Origin: Salipaludibacillus sp. CUR1
GTDB lineage: Bacteria > Bacillota > Bacilli > Bacillales > Salisediminibacteriaceae
Direction of reading: 5' to 3'
DNA length: 64,000 nt
Assembly: GCF_021028955.1 (NCBI RefSeq)
Contig: NZ_JAIWPE010000095.1
Location: 185,793-249,792 of the forward strand
Shown here: positions 51,342 to 60,382 of the stretch, in pieces
How positions within the stretch are numbered: position 1 is the first letter of the stretch
How the letters are laid out: every line of letters begins with the position of its first letter
Notes under the pieces: generated by a model
What the model was told of the DNA's origin: nothing
Databases searched by the model: none
What the model saw: only the letters and a program-made list of their open reading frames with translations
Translations under genes and position numbers: made by a program

Positions 51342-52217
51342 ATGAGAAATATTCAACTGATTGCAACAGATATGGATGGCACCTTATTAAATGACGGCCG
51401 TTCAGTTTCTAAGGAAAACGTACAGGCCATCAGGGAGGCTCAGGCTGCAGGTATAACAGTTGCTGTTGCTACAGGCAGGGATTATACAGAGGCGGTGCTT
51501 CCATTAAAAGAAGCAGGACTGCGACTTCCTTTAATCTGTGTAAACGGTGCTGATTTACGTATGGAAGATGGTAACATTATTCATCAGAAAACTCTTGGCT
51601 ATGACCAGTTTGAATTAATGAACAATATATTAACTGAAGAAGATATTTATTTTGAGATTTATACTTCCAAAGGCGCTTATACTAATAATGAGAAAAAAGG
51701 ATTGGATTTAGTCGTGGACCTTCTGCTGACTACAGGAGAGTTTTCTTCCTATAGTCAAGCGATGGAACTGGCAGAAAAAAGGTTCGAAGAAGGAGCGGTT
51801 AATAGAACGAAAGACTATCGGGAAGTGATTAAGCAACCTGAAACAAGCTTATTTAAACTGCTCGCATTTTCAAAAGATACTGAGAAGCGGGAAAGGGCTA
51901 AAAAACGATTAATGTCAGGGATGGACGTAAGTGTCAGTGCGTCTGCCAAAGATAACCTGGAGATCACACATCTTGATGCGACTAAAGGAAAAGGAATTGA
52001 AATTATGTCTGATTATTTTAATGTCGGATTGGATGAGACAATGGTGATAGGCGATAATTTTAATGATGTCCCTATGATGAAGACAGCAGGTTATGCAGTA
52101 GCTATGGGAAATGCAGAAAGCGAAATTAAAAGTATTTGTGATCATGTAACGAAAAATAACACCGATCATGGGGTGGCTCATGCTGTCCGTTCTATTATTC
52201 CAAACTATCAGAAGTAA
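51342..52217 (+). CDS. Cof-type HAD-IIB phosphatase
   Basis: 291 residues. HAD motif I ATDMDGTLL, motif II VAVATGR, motif III K of the ATKGKGIE segment, and motif IV GDNFNDVPMM, with the large IIB cap between. These are cytosolic sugar-phosphate or cofactor phosphatases with broad specificity. ATG 51342 follows AAGGAG. Single gene, 65 bp after the SDR. An intergenic element begins 43 bp downstream. Confidence 0.92.
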   Translation: MRNIQLIATDMDGTLLNDGRSVSKENVQAIREAQAAGITVAVATGRDYTEAVLPLKEAGLRLPLICVNGADLRMEDGNIIHQKTLGYDQFELMNNILTEEDIYFEIYTSKGAYTNNEKKGLDLVVDLLLTTGEFSSYSQAMELAEKRFEEGAVNRTKDYREVIKQPETSLFKLLAFSKDTEKRERAKKRLMSGMDVSVSASAKDNLEITHLDATKGKGIEIMSDYFNVGLDETMVIGDNFNDVPMMKTAGYAVAMGNAESEIKSICDHVTKNNTDHGVAHAVRSIIPNYQK

Positions 52218-52260
52218 TCAAATAAAAAAAGCAGCCTTAGATGCTTCAGAGTGTCGAGGA

Positions 52261-52747
52261 GAGGCTGGGACAAAAGAATAGTAATCAAAAAGAAAGCCGA
52301 ACAAAATTTTTGAATTTGTTCGGCTTTTCTTTTTGAGAAAAGGAGTGATTTCAGTCCGACAGTCGGACGCTTGCCCAGGGGCTTGTCCTTTTAATTTGCT
52401 GATTCACTCTTGGCGAAGGCTTATACCACAGGCATAAGTGCAACATCGTCGCAGGGATCTTCGGCTAACCCCTTCACGTCCTGTGAAAACGCCGAAGTCA
52501 CCACATCCGTGTGGAAGTTCGCTGTGTTTTCTTTACCCGAGGGCTAACTTCCCCGAAGGACTCCTTCGGGAAAGTGGATTTTCAGACTTCGCTTACTCCC
52601 TGTGGCGTCGCCGCCTTCTGTCCTTCAATCAAAAAAACAGAGGCTATTTAATAATTCGTCAAACTAAAAGTAACCCACCTTATAAGATGTCTGATTAAAA
52701 TTTTTGTTCGTACTTTACAAACTTGTCTTTAGTTTTGTCCCGGCCTC
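52261..52747 (+). repeat. Terminal-repeat intergenic element, copy C
   Basis: 487-bp non-coding element starting GAGGCTGGGACAAAAGAATA and ending TTTTGTCCCGGCCTC, an imperfect inverted repeat. It contains the left hairpin (52293-52336, a terminator), CAGTCCGACAGTCGGACG, the structured middle shared with copy B (52459-52580) and the right module. It lacks the extra segment of copy B. The frame at 52438 is not credible because the same translation recurs in copy B as part of a non-coding structure. Confidence 0.9.
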
Positions 52748-52800
52748 TTCTTCTTACCTTACTTTAATGAAAAGTGAATGGGAACGGTGATTGAAGAACG

Positions 52801-52912
52801 AAAGGTGGCAACTCCAGCGGGAACAGCAACGGCTGAAGATCCCCGAGAGTGTTTTTCTCTCGGGAGCTGAAGCGTTGCCCTCGGAAGCGGCCACCTGAAG
52901 GGATGAAATCAC
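52801..52912. repeat. Nested-hairpin element of a second repeat type
   Basis: Three nested stems: GGTGGC (52804) with GCCACC (ends 52895); GCAACGGCT with AGCGTTGC (about 52826 and 52871); CCCGAGAG (52842-52849) with CTCTCGGG (52857-52864). The phrase ACTCCAGCGGGAACAGCA followed by GGCTGAAGAtCCC resembles a family of structured intergenic sequences I recall as common in Bacillaceae. Strand and function unknown. It lies between element C and the permease gene. Confidence 0.6.
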
Positions 52913-52947
52913 TTGTTATATACTTAGCTGTTTTTTTACTGGAATTG

Positions 52948-54465
52948 TCAGGCTGCTTCTGCACTTTTTTCCTGTTTCTGTTTTTGCTTTAGCTTTATAT
53001 CTTTTAAATAATAGGTGCCGAGGAAAATGCCTACCAGCAAGTAGCCGACAGCAAAATCGACAGAGGCGCCGAAAGCCATGCCAGGTGCATGCATCAGACC
53101 GACCCAGCTCAGCAATGCACCAATGAAAGCAAAGATCGCTGCTTTATGGAATTGCTGGTCAATAATAAATACTGTAACAGAACCTAATATAATTGCGGTA
53201 AACATGGCGCCTTGGCCGAGCGGGACAATCCCTGCTGATAAGTCTGCTACAGCATCAGGAGCCGCGTTATCGAACCGTGTCATTAAATAATTTGCAAAGT
53301 AAGGAAGCATAGCTATTGCGACAGCAGGATAATATTTCTGACTGTTCGTACTGAACGCGGAAGATACCATTGAAATACCTACAAAAACTAATATAGGGGC
53401 TACTACAGCTACAGGTATAATGGCACTTAATGCTGCGATAATACCAAATGTGGCAGCTAATGCAAAAACCCCGGCATTTAACAAACTGTACCCGCGTCCA
53501 GCCTCCATTTTTTTAGCTCCTACTGTAGCGATATAAACAGTGGTAGGAAATAAACCGCCGAACACGGCTCCAAGCATAGTCCCTGCACCGTCAACGGCCT
53601 GACATTCCCTCACATCATAATCGTCCCCTTCAGCTTTCATGGCTTCTACGTTATTCATTGTTTCAACTGCGTTATAAATGGTGATTGGCAGAATGACTGC
53701 TAACAGTGCGATCATCGCCCCAAATAAATACTGGAAGCCTTCAAATACGGCCAGGGTAGGAAGGATGGGATAGAAACCTAAATGTGAAAAGCCTTCTTGA
53801 ATGCCTGCAGTATCTGCATAACCAAGGCCAAATGCTAAACCTGTACCAATGATCATTGCAAATAATGAAGCAGGAATTCGAAACGGCAAGGTGACCCTTC
53901 CTACGATTCCAAGAAGGATGACTGCAAGAACAAACAGACCAACTACAGGCATTTCAAAAGACGTAAAGAGCATTTCACCTGCAATAAATGTTAATGCTAC
54001 ACCTGCGAGAGCACCAAGCATCGCCGCTCTTGGAATATTTTTCTGAAACCATTTTCCTGTGAAACTTGCTAAAAATTCGATTAAACCGCTGATAAATGCA
54101 GCGGCCAGGGCGATTTTCCAGGCAAGCTCAGGGTCACCTGTCAAAGTGTTGGCAGGAACAAGGACACCGAATAAGAATATAAACATCACCGGTGTGCTTA
54201 TTCCATAAGACAAAGCAGTTACATTATTTCTCTTTTCTTTTTTTGCAAGCCGGTTTGCCATATAAGCATAGTAAACATTTCCAAAGATGACAGCTACAGC
54301 TGCACCTGGAATGACCTTTCCAAAAACGAGATCAGCTGGGAAACCGAGTCCAAGCATAGTTACAGCAATAATGACAAAGTTAGCTAAGTTATTTTGAAAT
54401 AAAGCAAAGAAAGCATCGGTATCTTCTTTCTTAAACCACGGGTACCGCGCAGTATTTTCACGCAT
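52948..54465 (-). CDS. NCS2-type purine permease (AzgA/xanthine-uracil family)
   Basis: 505 residues with about twelve to fourteen hydrophobic segments. NNLANFVIIAVTMLGLGFP near the start and the central IYNAVETMNNVEAM, AVDGAGTMLGAVFGGLFPTTVY fit the NCS2/AzgA-like nucleobase transporters rather than PbuX. It lies 29 bp downstream of xpt and under its guanine riboswitch, so xanthine, guanine or hypoxanthine import is expected. ATG 54465 follows AAGGAG. The C-terminus is a Lys/Gln-rich tail. Confidence 0.85.
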   Translation of the reverse strand: MRENTARYPWFKKEDTDAFFALFQNNLANFVIIAVTMLGLGFPADLVFGKVIPGAAVAVIFGNVYYAYMANRLAKKEKRNNVTALSYGISTPVMFIFLFGVLVPANTLTGDPELAWKIALAAAFISGLIEFLASFTGKWFQKNIPRAAMLGALAGVALTFIAGEMLFTSFEMPVVGLFVLAVILLGIVGRVTLPFRIPASLFAMIIGTGLAFGLGYADTAGIQEGFSHLGFYPILPTLAVFEGFQYLFGAMIALLAVILPITIYNAVETMNNVEAMKAEGDDYDVRECQAVDGAGTMLGAVFGGLFPTTVYIATVGAKKMEAGRGYSLLNAGVFALAATFGIIAALSAIIPVAVVAPILVFVGISMVSSAFSTNSQKYYPAVAIAMLPYFANYLMTRFDNAAPDAVADLSAGIVPLGQGAMFTAIILGSVTVFIIDQQFHKAAIFAFIGALLSWVGLMHAPGMAFGASVDFAVGYLLVGIFLGTYYLKDIKLKQKQKQEKSAEAA

Positions 54466-54494
54466 AAAGAACTCTCCTTAATATATTTATTAAT

Positions 54495-55109
<615 letters not shown>

Positions 55110-55122
55110 TTAATCAATCCAC

Positions 55123-55183
55123 AAAAAAACCCGGTATTCCTGTTCACGCCTCACAAATACGGAGTGAACAAAATACCGAGTTT
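55123..55183 (-). terminator. Riboswitch-controlled terminator before xpt
   Basis: On the minus strand CTCGGTATT...GTTCAC pairs with GTGAAC...AATACCGGG, followed by T7. It is the expression platform of the purine riboswitch, ending 32 bases before the xpt start. Confidence 0.9.
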
Positions 55184-55267
55184 AGCTTTAAGATGACAGG
55201 GAAAACTAACATACATAGCGTAAGTCAAACGACACACACTAATGTTAGCTAACTCAATGATATTTTG

Positions 55268-55340
55268 ACACTCGTAGTCAAACGATTTAAGGTCGTCTGG
55301 TAGAGACTCGTGAGCCTTATTCCCACAGTTATACGAGTTA
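55268..55340 (-). promoter_or_regulatory. Purine riboswitch aptamer, guanine class
   Basis: Read on the minus strand: P1 ACTCGTA/TACGAGT; P2 GTGGG-AATAAGG-CTCAC; J2/3 GAGTCTCTACC with the conserved CTACC; P3 AGACGA-CCTTAAA-TCGTTT; J3/1 GACTA. The residue at the specificity position (C in GAC-TA, position 74) is cytosine, which selects guanine, hypoxanthine or xanthine over adenine. It controls xpt and the permease by transcription termination. Confidence 0.96.
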
Positions 55341-55360
55341 TTTTGTTTTCAGATGGATTG

Positions 55361-55388
55361 ATTATATCATATCTGGGTATCTATGCAA
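55361..55388 (-). promoter_or_regulatory. Sigma-A promoter of the xpt operon
   Basis: Minus strand TTGCAT, 16-bp spacer, TATAAT, about 20 bases before the aptamer. Confidence 0.7.
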
Positions 55389-55575
55389 GAGAATTCCCGA
55401 ACATAATGTTATAAAGAGAAGGTTTTGTACGGAATTCACCGCAGGGAACGGAGATGTTTGACAGCTTCTTAACATAATACTCTGACCTGTTTACATCCAG
55501 CTGAATTTTGTTTAAACTATTGCTTGTTGTGGAACATGTATATACAACAGAGCTAAAAAGAAAGGGTGGATAAAT

Positions 55576-56106
55576 GTGTTAAAAAAACTATTTGGATTAG
55601 ACAAAAAAGAAGAGTCAAAAGAAGTAGAAATGCCGGAAGCAGACGGAAAAGATTTATTAGCAAGCCCTGCAAATGGAGAGGTTGTTCCGCTTTCAGAAGT
55701 GCCTGACCCTACATTCGCAGAAAAGATGATGGGGGACGGCGTTGCTGTTAAGCCTTCCGAAGGTTTAATTGTTTCTCCTGTACACGGGGAAATCGTTCAA
55801 CTTTTTCCTACTAAGCATGCTGTTGGTATTAAAACAGTTAATGGAATTGAAGTGCTTATTCATATCGGTATTGAAACAGTCAACATGCAGGGTGAAGGAT
55901 TTAAAGCCTTTGTAAGTGAAGGAGACAAAGTGGCTAAAGGTGATAAATTAGTCGAGTTTGATATGAACCTTGTAAATGAAAAAGCTGAAAGCACTATCAC
56001 CCCTATTATTATTACAAACGGGGATGCCGTAGACAGCCTTGAAAAGCAGGAAAACGTACAGGCTAATGGCGGAGAAACCATTGTAATGACAGTCCACAGC
56101 AAATAA
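55576..56106 (+). CDS. crr: PTS glucose-type EIIA (Crr-like)
   Basis: 176 residues, single-domain EIIA of the glucose family. LLASPANGEVVPLSEVPDP, the first active-site His region SPVHGEIVQLFPTKHAVG and the phosphorylated His in VLIHIGIETVNM are present. Takes phosphate from HPr and passes it to a membrane EIIBC in the cytosol. No EIIBC gene is in the window. GTG 55576 follows GAAAGGGTGG; ATG 55574 is out of frame. Single gene closed by a terminator. Confidence 0.94.
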   Translation: MLKKLFGLDKKEESKEVEMPEADGKDLLASPANGEVVPLSEVPDPTFAEKMMGDGVAVKPSEGLIVSPVHGEIVQLFPTKHAVGIKTVNGIEVLIHIGIETVNMQGEGFKAFVSEGDKVAKGDKLVEFDMNLVNEKAESTITPIIITNGDAVDSLEKQENVQANGGETIVMTVHSK

Positions 56107-56134
56107 AAAAGAAGCCGGGATAAAAACCGGTAAT

Positions 56135-56167
56135 AAGAATGGCCCTCACATGGTGAGAGCCATTCTT
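56135..56167. terminator. Bidirectional terminator after EIIA gene
   Basis: AAGAATGGCCCTCAC, loop ATG, GTGAGAGCCATTCTT, then T-rich sequence. The same stem as at 46225-46261, here between two converging genes. Confidence 0.9.
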
Positions 56168-56210
56168 TATTTTCTTTAGTTTTAATTAAACTTATTTCAC
56201 GCTCTTTCTT

Positions 56211-57170
56211 TTAAAAGTTAGGATAGACATACGGGCTTTCCGGCTCATCTATTTCCTCAATGTGAGCCTCTGTCACTACAGGAATCTGCTGATCCTTATA
56301 ATGCCCTTTTTCAATTGTTCCCCATGCTACCATCCACGTGTCATCTTCCACATTAGCAGAATCTGCAGCCTCTATCATTGTGCCGTAAACTGAAGCATCT
56401 GCAGTACAGCATGTCATTGCAAAACGGGCAGCAACAATCTGGTCAGGATCAAAGCCGGGTTCCCGGTAAGCAAATCCTGTAATTTCTATTTCTTTTCCAA
56501 TAAATTCATCGAGGTAAAGATCAAGAACAGTCATCATATCAAGGTAATTTTCATCTGTAACTATCACTGTGTCTTTCTCTAGCATCTCTTCTGCTAATTC
56601 CTGGTAATAGTCATCAAACCATTCTTCATCATATATTTCTTCCATTGTGTAATGTTCTTCTTCCTCTTCTGAAGAAGCTCCTATAGAATCCAGATAGCCA
56701 TCCGGATCATCTAAATAAGCTTCAGCCCTGGCAGTATTGCCACTTTCAGCTTCAGAAGCTGAATTTACATTTCCTTCTGCAGCCTGCGGGTTTGATCCTC
56801 CTCCAAATTGTATACCCCGGTTTGCGGCTACAGAACTGTCCAGAGAACGGTCAGGGAGTGTAAAGCCGAATAAAACAGGGAGAATGAAAATACCGTAAAT
56901 AATCAATTTCAGCCAGGAAGGGCCACTTATTTGATGATCATGTTCACATCCGCAGGAAGAATCCTCTTCATCATCTTTTGTACTTCTGAATACCTGTACA
57001 ATACCTAAAATGAAAAAGGTAACTAAAGCAAAATAAATGAACGGCATCATTGTCGGGGCAATGTAATACACAATATTTCCGGTTAAAACCAGACTGAGAA
57101 TTAACATGGCAAAGCCTATGAGAATGATCCCCTGTATAAAAGCATGAAATGAGTGGTCATAGTTCTTCAA
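56211..57170 (-). CDS. ycgQ: TIGR03943/DUF1980 permease-associated protein (YcgQ-like)
   Basis: 319 residues. Two N-terminal membrane segments and a third near residue 90 flank a metal-binding-like loop (SSCGCEHDH, about residue 72). An acidic linker follows (about 115-205). The C-terminal DUF1980 domain has FAYREPGFDPDQIVAARFAMTCCTAD with a Cys-Cys. The family is always next to a DUF318 permease, here the upstream gene 18 bp away. Exact function unknown; metal handling is a reasonable guess. TTG 57170 follows GGGAGGGA. Confidence 0.87.
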   Translation of the reverse strand: MKNYDHSFHAFIQGIILIGFAMLILSLVLTGNIVYYIAPTMMPFIYFALVTFFILGIVQVFRSTKDDEEDSSCGCEHDHQISGPSWLKLIIYGIFILPVLFGFTLPDRSLDSSVAANRGIQFGGGSNPQAAEGNVNSASEAESGNTARAEAYLDDPDGYLDSIGASSEEEEEHYTMEEIYDEEWFDDYYQELAEEMLEKDTVIVTDENYLDMMTVLDLYLDEFIGKEIEITGFAYREPGFDPDQIVAARFAMTCCTADASVYGTMIEAADSANVEDDTWMVAWGTIEKGHYKDQQIPVVTEAHIEEIDEPESPYVYPNF

Positions 57171-57188
57171 TTTAATCCCTCCCAGGCG

Positions 57189-58241
57189 CTACAAAATTAA
57201 TCCATACAAAATAATGACGGAGAAGTACACGATAAAGGTAACAGTAATCATAAAAGCAATCACAAAACGTGCTTTAAAAAATGCGAAGAGCATAAATGTG
57301 TTTTTTAAATCGAGCATCGGTCCGTAAACAAGAAATCCGGTTAGTGATGCATCTGTAAACTGGGAACCGAAAGATGCAGCTACAAATGCGTCAGCTTCTG
57401 AACAGAGTGAGAGCAAATATGCAAATACCATCATCACAAATGTTGAAGTATATGTGTTAGTTCCAATTGTTTCAAGAAGACTGCGGTCTAAGAAAGTCTG
57501 GAATAATGCAGCAACAAAAGCACCAAGTATCAGATATTTTCCCATCATAAAAAATTCATCAGAGGCATGGTAGACCGTATCACGAACCCTCGCTAAAAAG
57601 CCTGGCTTTCCGGATCTCTTTTGAGACTGGTCTTCTTCAATATGCACATGGTGGCTTGCTAATGAGACATTAGCTTTATTTCTAAGCTGATCCGGTTTCT
57701 TTCTGAAAATACTGTAAAGAATAGCTCCTATAATAATAGATAAGACAAACGCCAAGCCCATTCGTGAGTAAAGAATGGTGGGGTTATTCCTGAACGCAAA
57801 GTAAGTTGACGCAAATACAACCGGGTTAAGAATTGGCGCTGCAACCAGAAAAACTATTCCTGTGTGCAAAGGCATCCCTTTCTTTATTAACCGTCTGACG
57901 ACGGGAACGATGGCACATTCGCATAAAGGAAGGATGGCGCCCAGAAGTGCTGCTGGAAACAAAGCTGCATAGGCGTTTTTTGGCAAAAACCTTTGAATAG
58001 TATCTTCTGAGACATATATCTGAATAAGTGCAGAGACAAATACACCTAGCAAAATAAAAGGGATTGCTTCAATAACAATACTCAGAAAAATGGTGTTTAC
58101 ATTTATCCACGCATTAGGAATAGATTCCATTCGTTCGCTCGTACTGACCTGGTCACTGAATAAAAATAAGATTAGAAATAAAAAGAGCAGACCAAGACCC
58201 AGTAAATCTTTTCCAAATACTTTTCCTGTTGAGGTACTCAT
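57189..58241 (-). CDS. ycgR: DUF318/ArsP-type permease (YcgR-like)
   Basis: 350 residues, about eight membrane segments. Two conserved Cys motifs lie in half-membrane helices: GAILPLCECAIVPVVRRL and SLCSEADAFVAASF; also HTGIVFLVAAPILNPVV. This is the ArsP/DUF318 permease fold; ArsP members export trivalent organoarsenicals, but YcgR-type partners of DUF1980 proteins have no proven substrate. A histidine-rich loop (ASHHVHIEE) sits between the halves. ATG 58241 follows AGGAG. Two-gene operon with the ycgQ-like gene. Confidence 0.9.
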   Translation of the reverse strand: MSTSTGKVFGKDLLGLGLLFLFLILFLFSDQVSTSERMESIPNAWINVNTIFLSIVIEAIPFILLGVFVSALIQIYVSEDTIQRFLPKNAYAALFPAALLGAILPLCECAIVPVVRRLIKKGMPLHTGIVFLVAAPILNPVVFASTYFAFRNNPTILYSRMGLAFVLSIIIGAILYSIFRKKPDQLRNKANVSLASHHVHIEEDQSQKRSGKPGFLARVRDTVYHASDEFFMMGKYLILGAFVAALFQTFLDRSLLETIGTNTYTSTFVMMVFAYLLSLCSEADAFVAASFGSQFTDASLTGFLVYGPMLDLKNTFMLFAFFKARFVIAFMITVTFIVYFSVIILYGLIL

Positions 58242-58352
58242 AAGCTACTCCTGTCTTAAAAAAAGTGGCTGTTCTATTTTGATTCCTTCAATAGTTTAGC
58301 AAAGGACTTTGGGACAGTAAATTTAAATAAGAATTTGTAATAGGAATGCAAT

Positions 58353-58397
58353 AAAAAAAGATATCACTTATCTGAGATTAAGAGATATCTTTTTTTT
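58353..58397 (-). terminator. Terminator of uppP
   Basis: AAAAAAGATATC and GATATCTTTTTT arms with an 18-base loop; T runs on both strands. It lies after the minus-strand uppP stop codon. Confidence 0.85.
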
Positions 58398-58420
58398 GAA
58401 CAAAGTTAATCAATCAGCTG

Positions 58421-59257
58421 TTAAACATCCATCACTGTTGATGGGTCAATTAGCGTGTATACGAGAATGGCGACGATAAAACAATAAATTGCAAAGTAAA
58501 TTAATTTACTTTTCTTAAGGAAATTTATCAGCCAGACAATTCCTAAAAGTGAAAAAAAGAAACATACGATAAATGATATGAAAAGATTAAACGGACCTAT
58601 ATAATCAAGCATTTCTGCTGAAAATTCGTCCAGAGCGAGGACACTGGAGCCTAATATAACCGGAATAGCCAGCAAAAAAGAATAGCGGACTGCTGTATCC
58701 CTGTTTAATCCCATCAATAAGGACGCAACAAGCGTGGCCCCCGAACGGGAAATGCCTGGAATAACTGCAATAGTTTGTCCTAAGCCGACAATTACGGCAT
58801 CCAGCCCATTCATCGACGATTCATCTCTGTTTCCCAGCCGGTGAAACCTTTCTATAAAAATCAGAGCCAATCCAGTAACCGTCAGCGACGCGGCAATTAA
58901 AGCAGGTGTTTTCATCGCATCAGCAATAAAATCGGATAAAAGCATTCCTAATACACCGGTGATAAAGGTAGCTATTAAAATATAAACTCCGAAGAAAAAC
59001 GGCACCTTGTCCTCTTTGGACCGGTAAATAATAAACTTGAAGAATCCCTGGATGACACTCCAAAGATCTTTCCAGAAATACATAATTACAGCAAGGACGG
59101 AGGCCATATGTAAGTAAATTTCAAATGCCAGCCCCGGGAAGGTGTAACCGAACACTAATTGGGTAATCACTATATGAGCCGTGCTTGATACCGGCAGAAA
59201 CTCAGTGATCCCCTGAATAATACCAAATACAATTGCTTCAAATAACGTCACTTTCAT
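58421..59257 (-). CDS. uppP: Undecaprenyl-diphosphatase UppP (BacA)
   Basis: 278 residues, eight hydrophobic segments. Family motifs: QGITEFLPVSSTAHIVI (with catalytic Glu and Ser) near residue 15 and PGISRSGATLVASLL (with catalytic Arg) near 165. Removes the beta phosphate from undecaprenyl diphosphate so the lipid carrier can be reused in wall synthesis. Confers bacitracin tolerance when abundant. ATG 59257 follows AAAGGAAG. Single gene. Confidence 0.96.
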   Translation of the reverse strand: MKVTLFEAIVFGIIQGITEFLPVSSTAHIVITQLVFGYTFPGLAFEIYLHMASVLAVIMYFWKDLWSVIQGFFKFIIYRSKEDKVPFFFGVYILIATFITGVLGMLLSDFIADAMKTPALIAASLTVTGLALIFIERFHRLGNRDESSMNGLDAVIVGLGQTIAVIPGISRSGATLVASLLMGLNRDTAVRYSFLLAIPVILGSSVLALDEFSAEMLDYIGPFNLFISFIVCFFFSLLGIVWLINFLKKSKLIYFAIYCFIVAILVYTLIDPSTVMDV

Positions 59258-59653
59258 CTTCCTTTCTGCTTGGTTATTATTAATACAGGTTAGCAGACTT
59301 TTTATCAGGCCCTGTTTTACGCGTTTTTTCTATCCAATGCAGCCGGCCTTCTATGTTAATCTCTGTGGACAACCCGGGCCCATGGCTCGTCCACAGGCAG
59401 AATTTTGATTTCAGATAAAATCTCCATCTAAGGGAGCTCAGGAATTAAAATCAAGATTATAAATACAGGTTCCTTTAAAAGCACTACTGAAATATCATAT
59501 AATAAAAGTATCGAAACAGGAATCTTTTTTTGTCTGGTTCTATCAGGGCTTGTCTTCAACTGACTTTTCCGAAGGATATTCCGGTTTTATTTTTAAAGTA
59601 TATTTAAACATATGCAGTACTTCTATGAACATGTTTTCAAAGTGGAGGTTTTT
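59258..59653. other. Intergenic region between uppP and resA-like gene
   Basis: About 395 bases without a gene. It contains a GC-rich inverted repeat (CTGTGGAC at 59363-59370 and GTCCACAG at 59389-59396, with GGGCCC in the loop). At 59546-59576 it also has a small fragment of the intergenic element (GGGCTTGTCTTCAACTGAC then TTTTCCGAAGGA). Promoters for the two divergent genes must be here but none was clear. Confidence 0.5.
59546..59576 (+). repeat. Terminal-repeat intergenic element, fragment G
   Basis: GGGCTTGTCTTCAACT-ACT plus TTTCCGAAGGA corresponds to the start of the long inverted repeat in the middle of copy B (21043-21073). Only this 31-bp piece remains. Confidence 0.5.
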
Positions 59654-60289
59654 ATGAAATTAAGACGATTGTTAACTTTAATTATATTTTTAACTGCTGT
59701 CGGGCTTGGGAGTTATGTAATATACGACAATCAGGCTGAACAGAATAATGATGAAAATCAGCGTTTGTTAGATGAGTATCTTGCAAATGAAGGGATTGAA
59801 AGGGACGAACAGGGAGAAGAGCCCGCTCCCACTTCTGGGCTGCAAGTAGGTGATGAAGCTCTCGATTTTGAGCTTCCGCAAGTTTATGGCGATGAGCAGT
59901 TAACGTTATCAGAACTGGAAGGGAACTATGTCGTTTTAAACATGTGGGCGTCCTGGTGTCCTCCTTGCCGGGATGAAATGCCCGATTTTATTGACTTCTA
60001 CGAAAAGTATAAGGATGACGGAGTAGAAGTGGTGGGAATTAATATGACGACTCAGGAGAGGAACAACGAAGCAGTTGAACAGTTTGTCGATGATTTTGAT
60101 ATTCCGTTTTACACCGTGCTTGATGAAGACGGAGAAATTCTGGATGGTTATGAAGTAAGGCACATGCCAACCACCCTTATTATAGATCCGGATGGCAAGG
60201 TGGCTATGAGGCGGCCTGGATTTATAAACTATGAAATGCTGGAGGATTATTACAAAGATATAAGGCAGAGTTATGAAAAAGAGGCATAA
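59654..60289 (+). CDS. ResA/TlpA-like membrane-anchored thiol-disulfide oxidoreductase
   Basis: 211 residues. An N-terminal anchor (about 5-24), an acidic linker (about 28-60), then a thioredoxin-fold TlpA/ResA domain with W101-C102-PP-C105 and the cis-Pro segment RHMPTTLIIDPDG. It would reduce disulfides outside the membrane, for example in apocytochrome c or spore proteins (ResA, StoA type). No resBC genes are adjacent, so it may be StoA/YneN-like. ATG 59654 follows GGAGG; the longer frame from 59612 has no ribosome binding site. Confidence 0.92.
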   Translation: MKLRRLLTLIIFLTAVGLGSYVIYDNQAEQNNDENQRLLDEYLANEGIERDEQGEEPAPTSGLQVGDEALDFELPQVYGDEQLTLSELEGNYVVLNMWASWCPPCRDEMPDFIDFYEKYKDDGVEVVGINMTTQERNNEAVEQFVDDFDIPFYTVLDEDGEILDGYEVRHMPTTLIIDPDGKVAMRRPGFINYEMLEDYYKDIRQSYEKEA

Positions 60290-60291
60290 AC

Positions 60292-60382
60292 AAAGAGACG
60301 TCATTACCGTTTTACACCCCCTCAGTCAGAATGTTGCTCTGTCACTGGGGGGGATTAATAACGGGAAGACGTCTCTTTTTTC
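60292..60382. terminator. Long compound bidirectional terminator
   Basis: Outer stem AAAGAGACGTC (60292-60302) with GACGTCTCTTT (60368-60378), a middle CCGTT/AACGG pairing, and an inner CCCCC/GGGGG stem; T6 on the plus side. It separates the converging ResA-like and aldo-keto reductase genes. Confidence 0.85.

Noticed and set aside
52438..52698. 86-residue frame inside element copy C
   Set aside because: Same artefact as in copy B; the frame crosses the hairpin chain.
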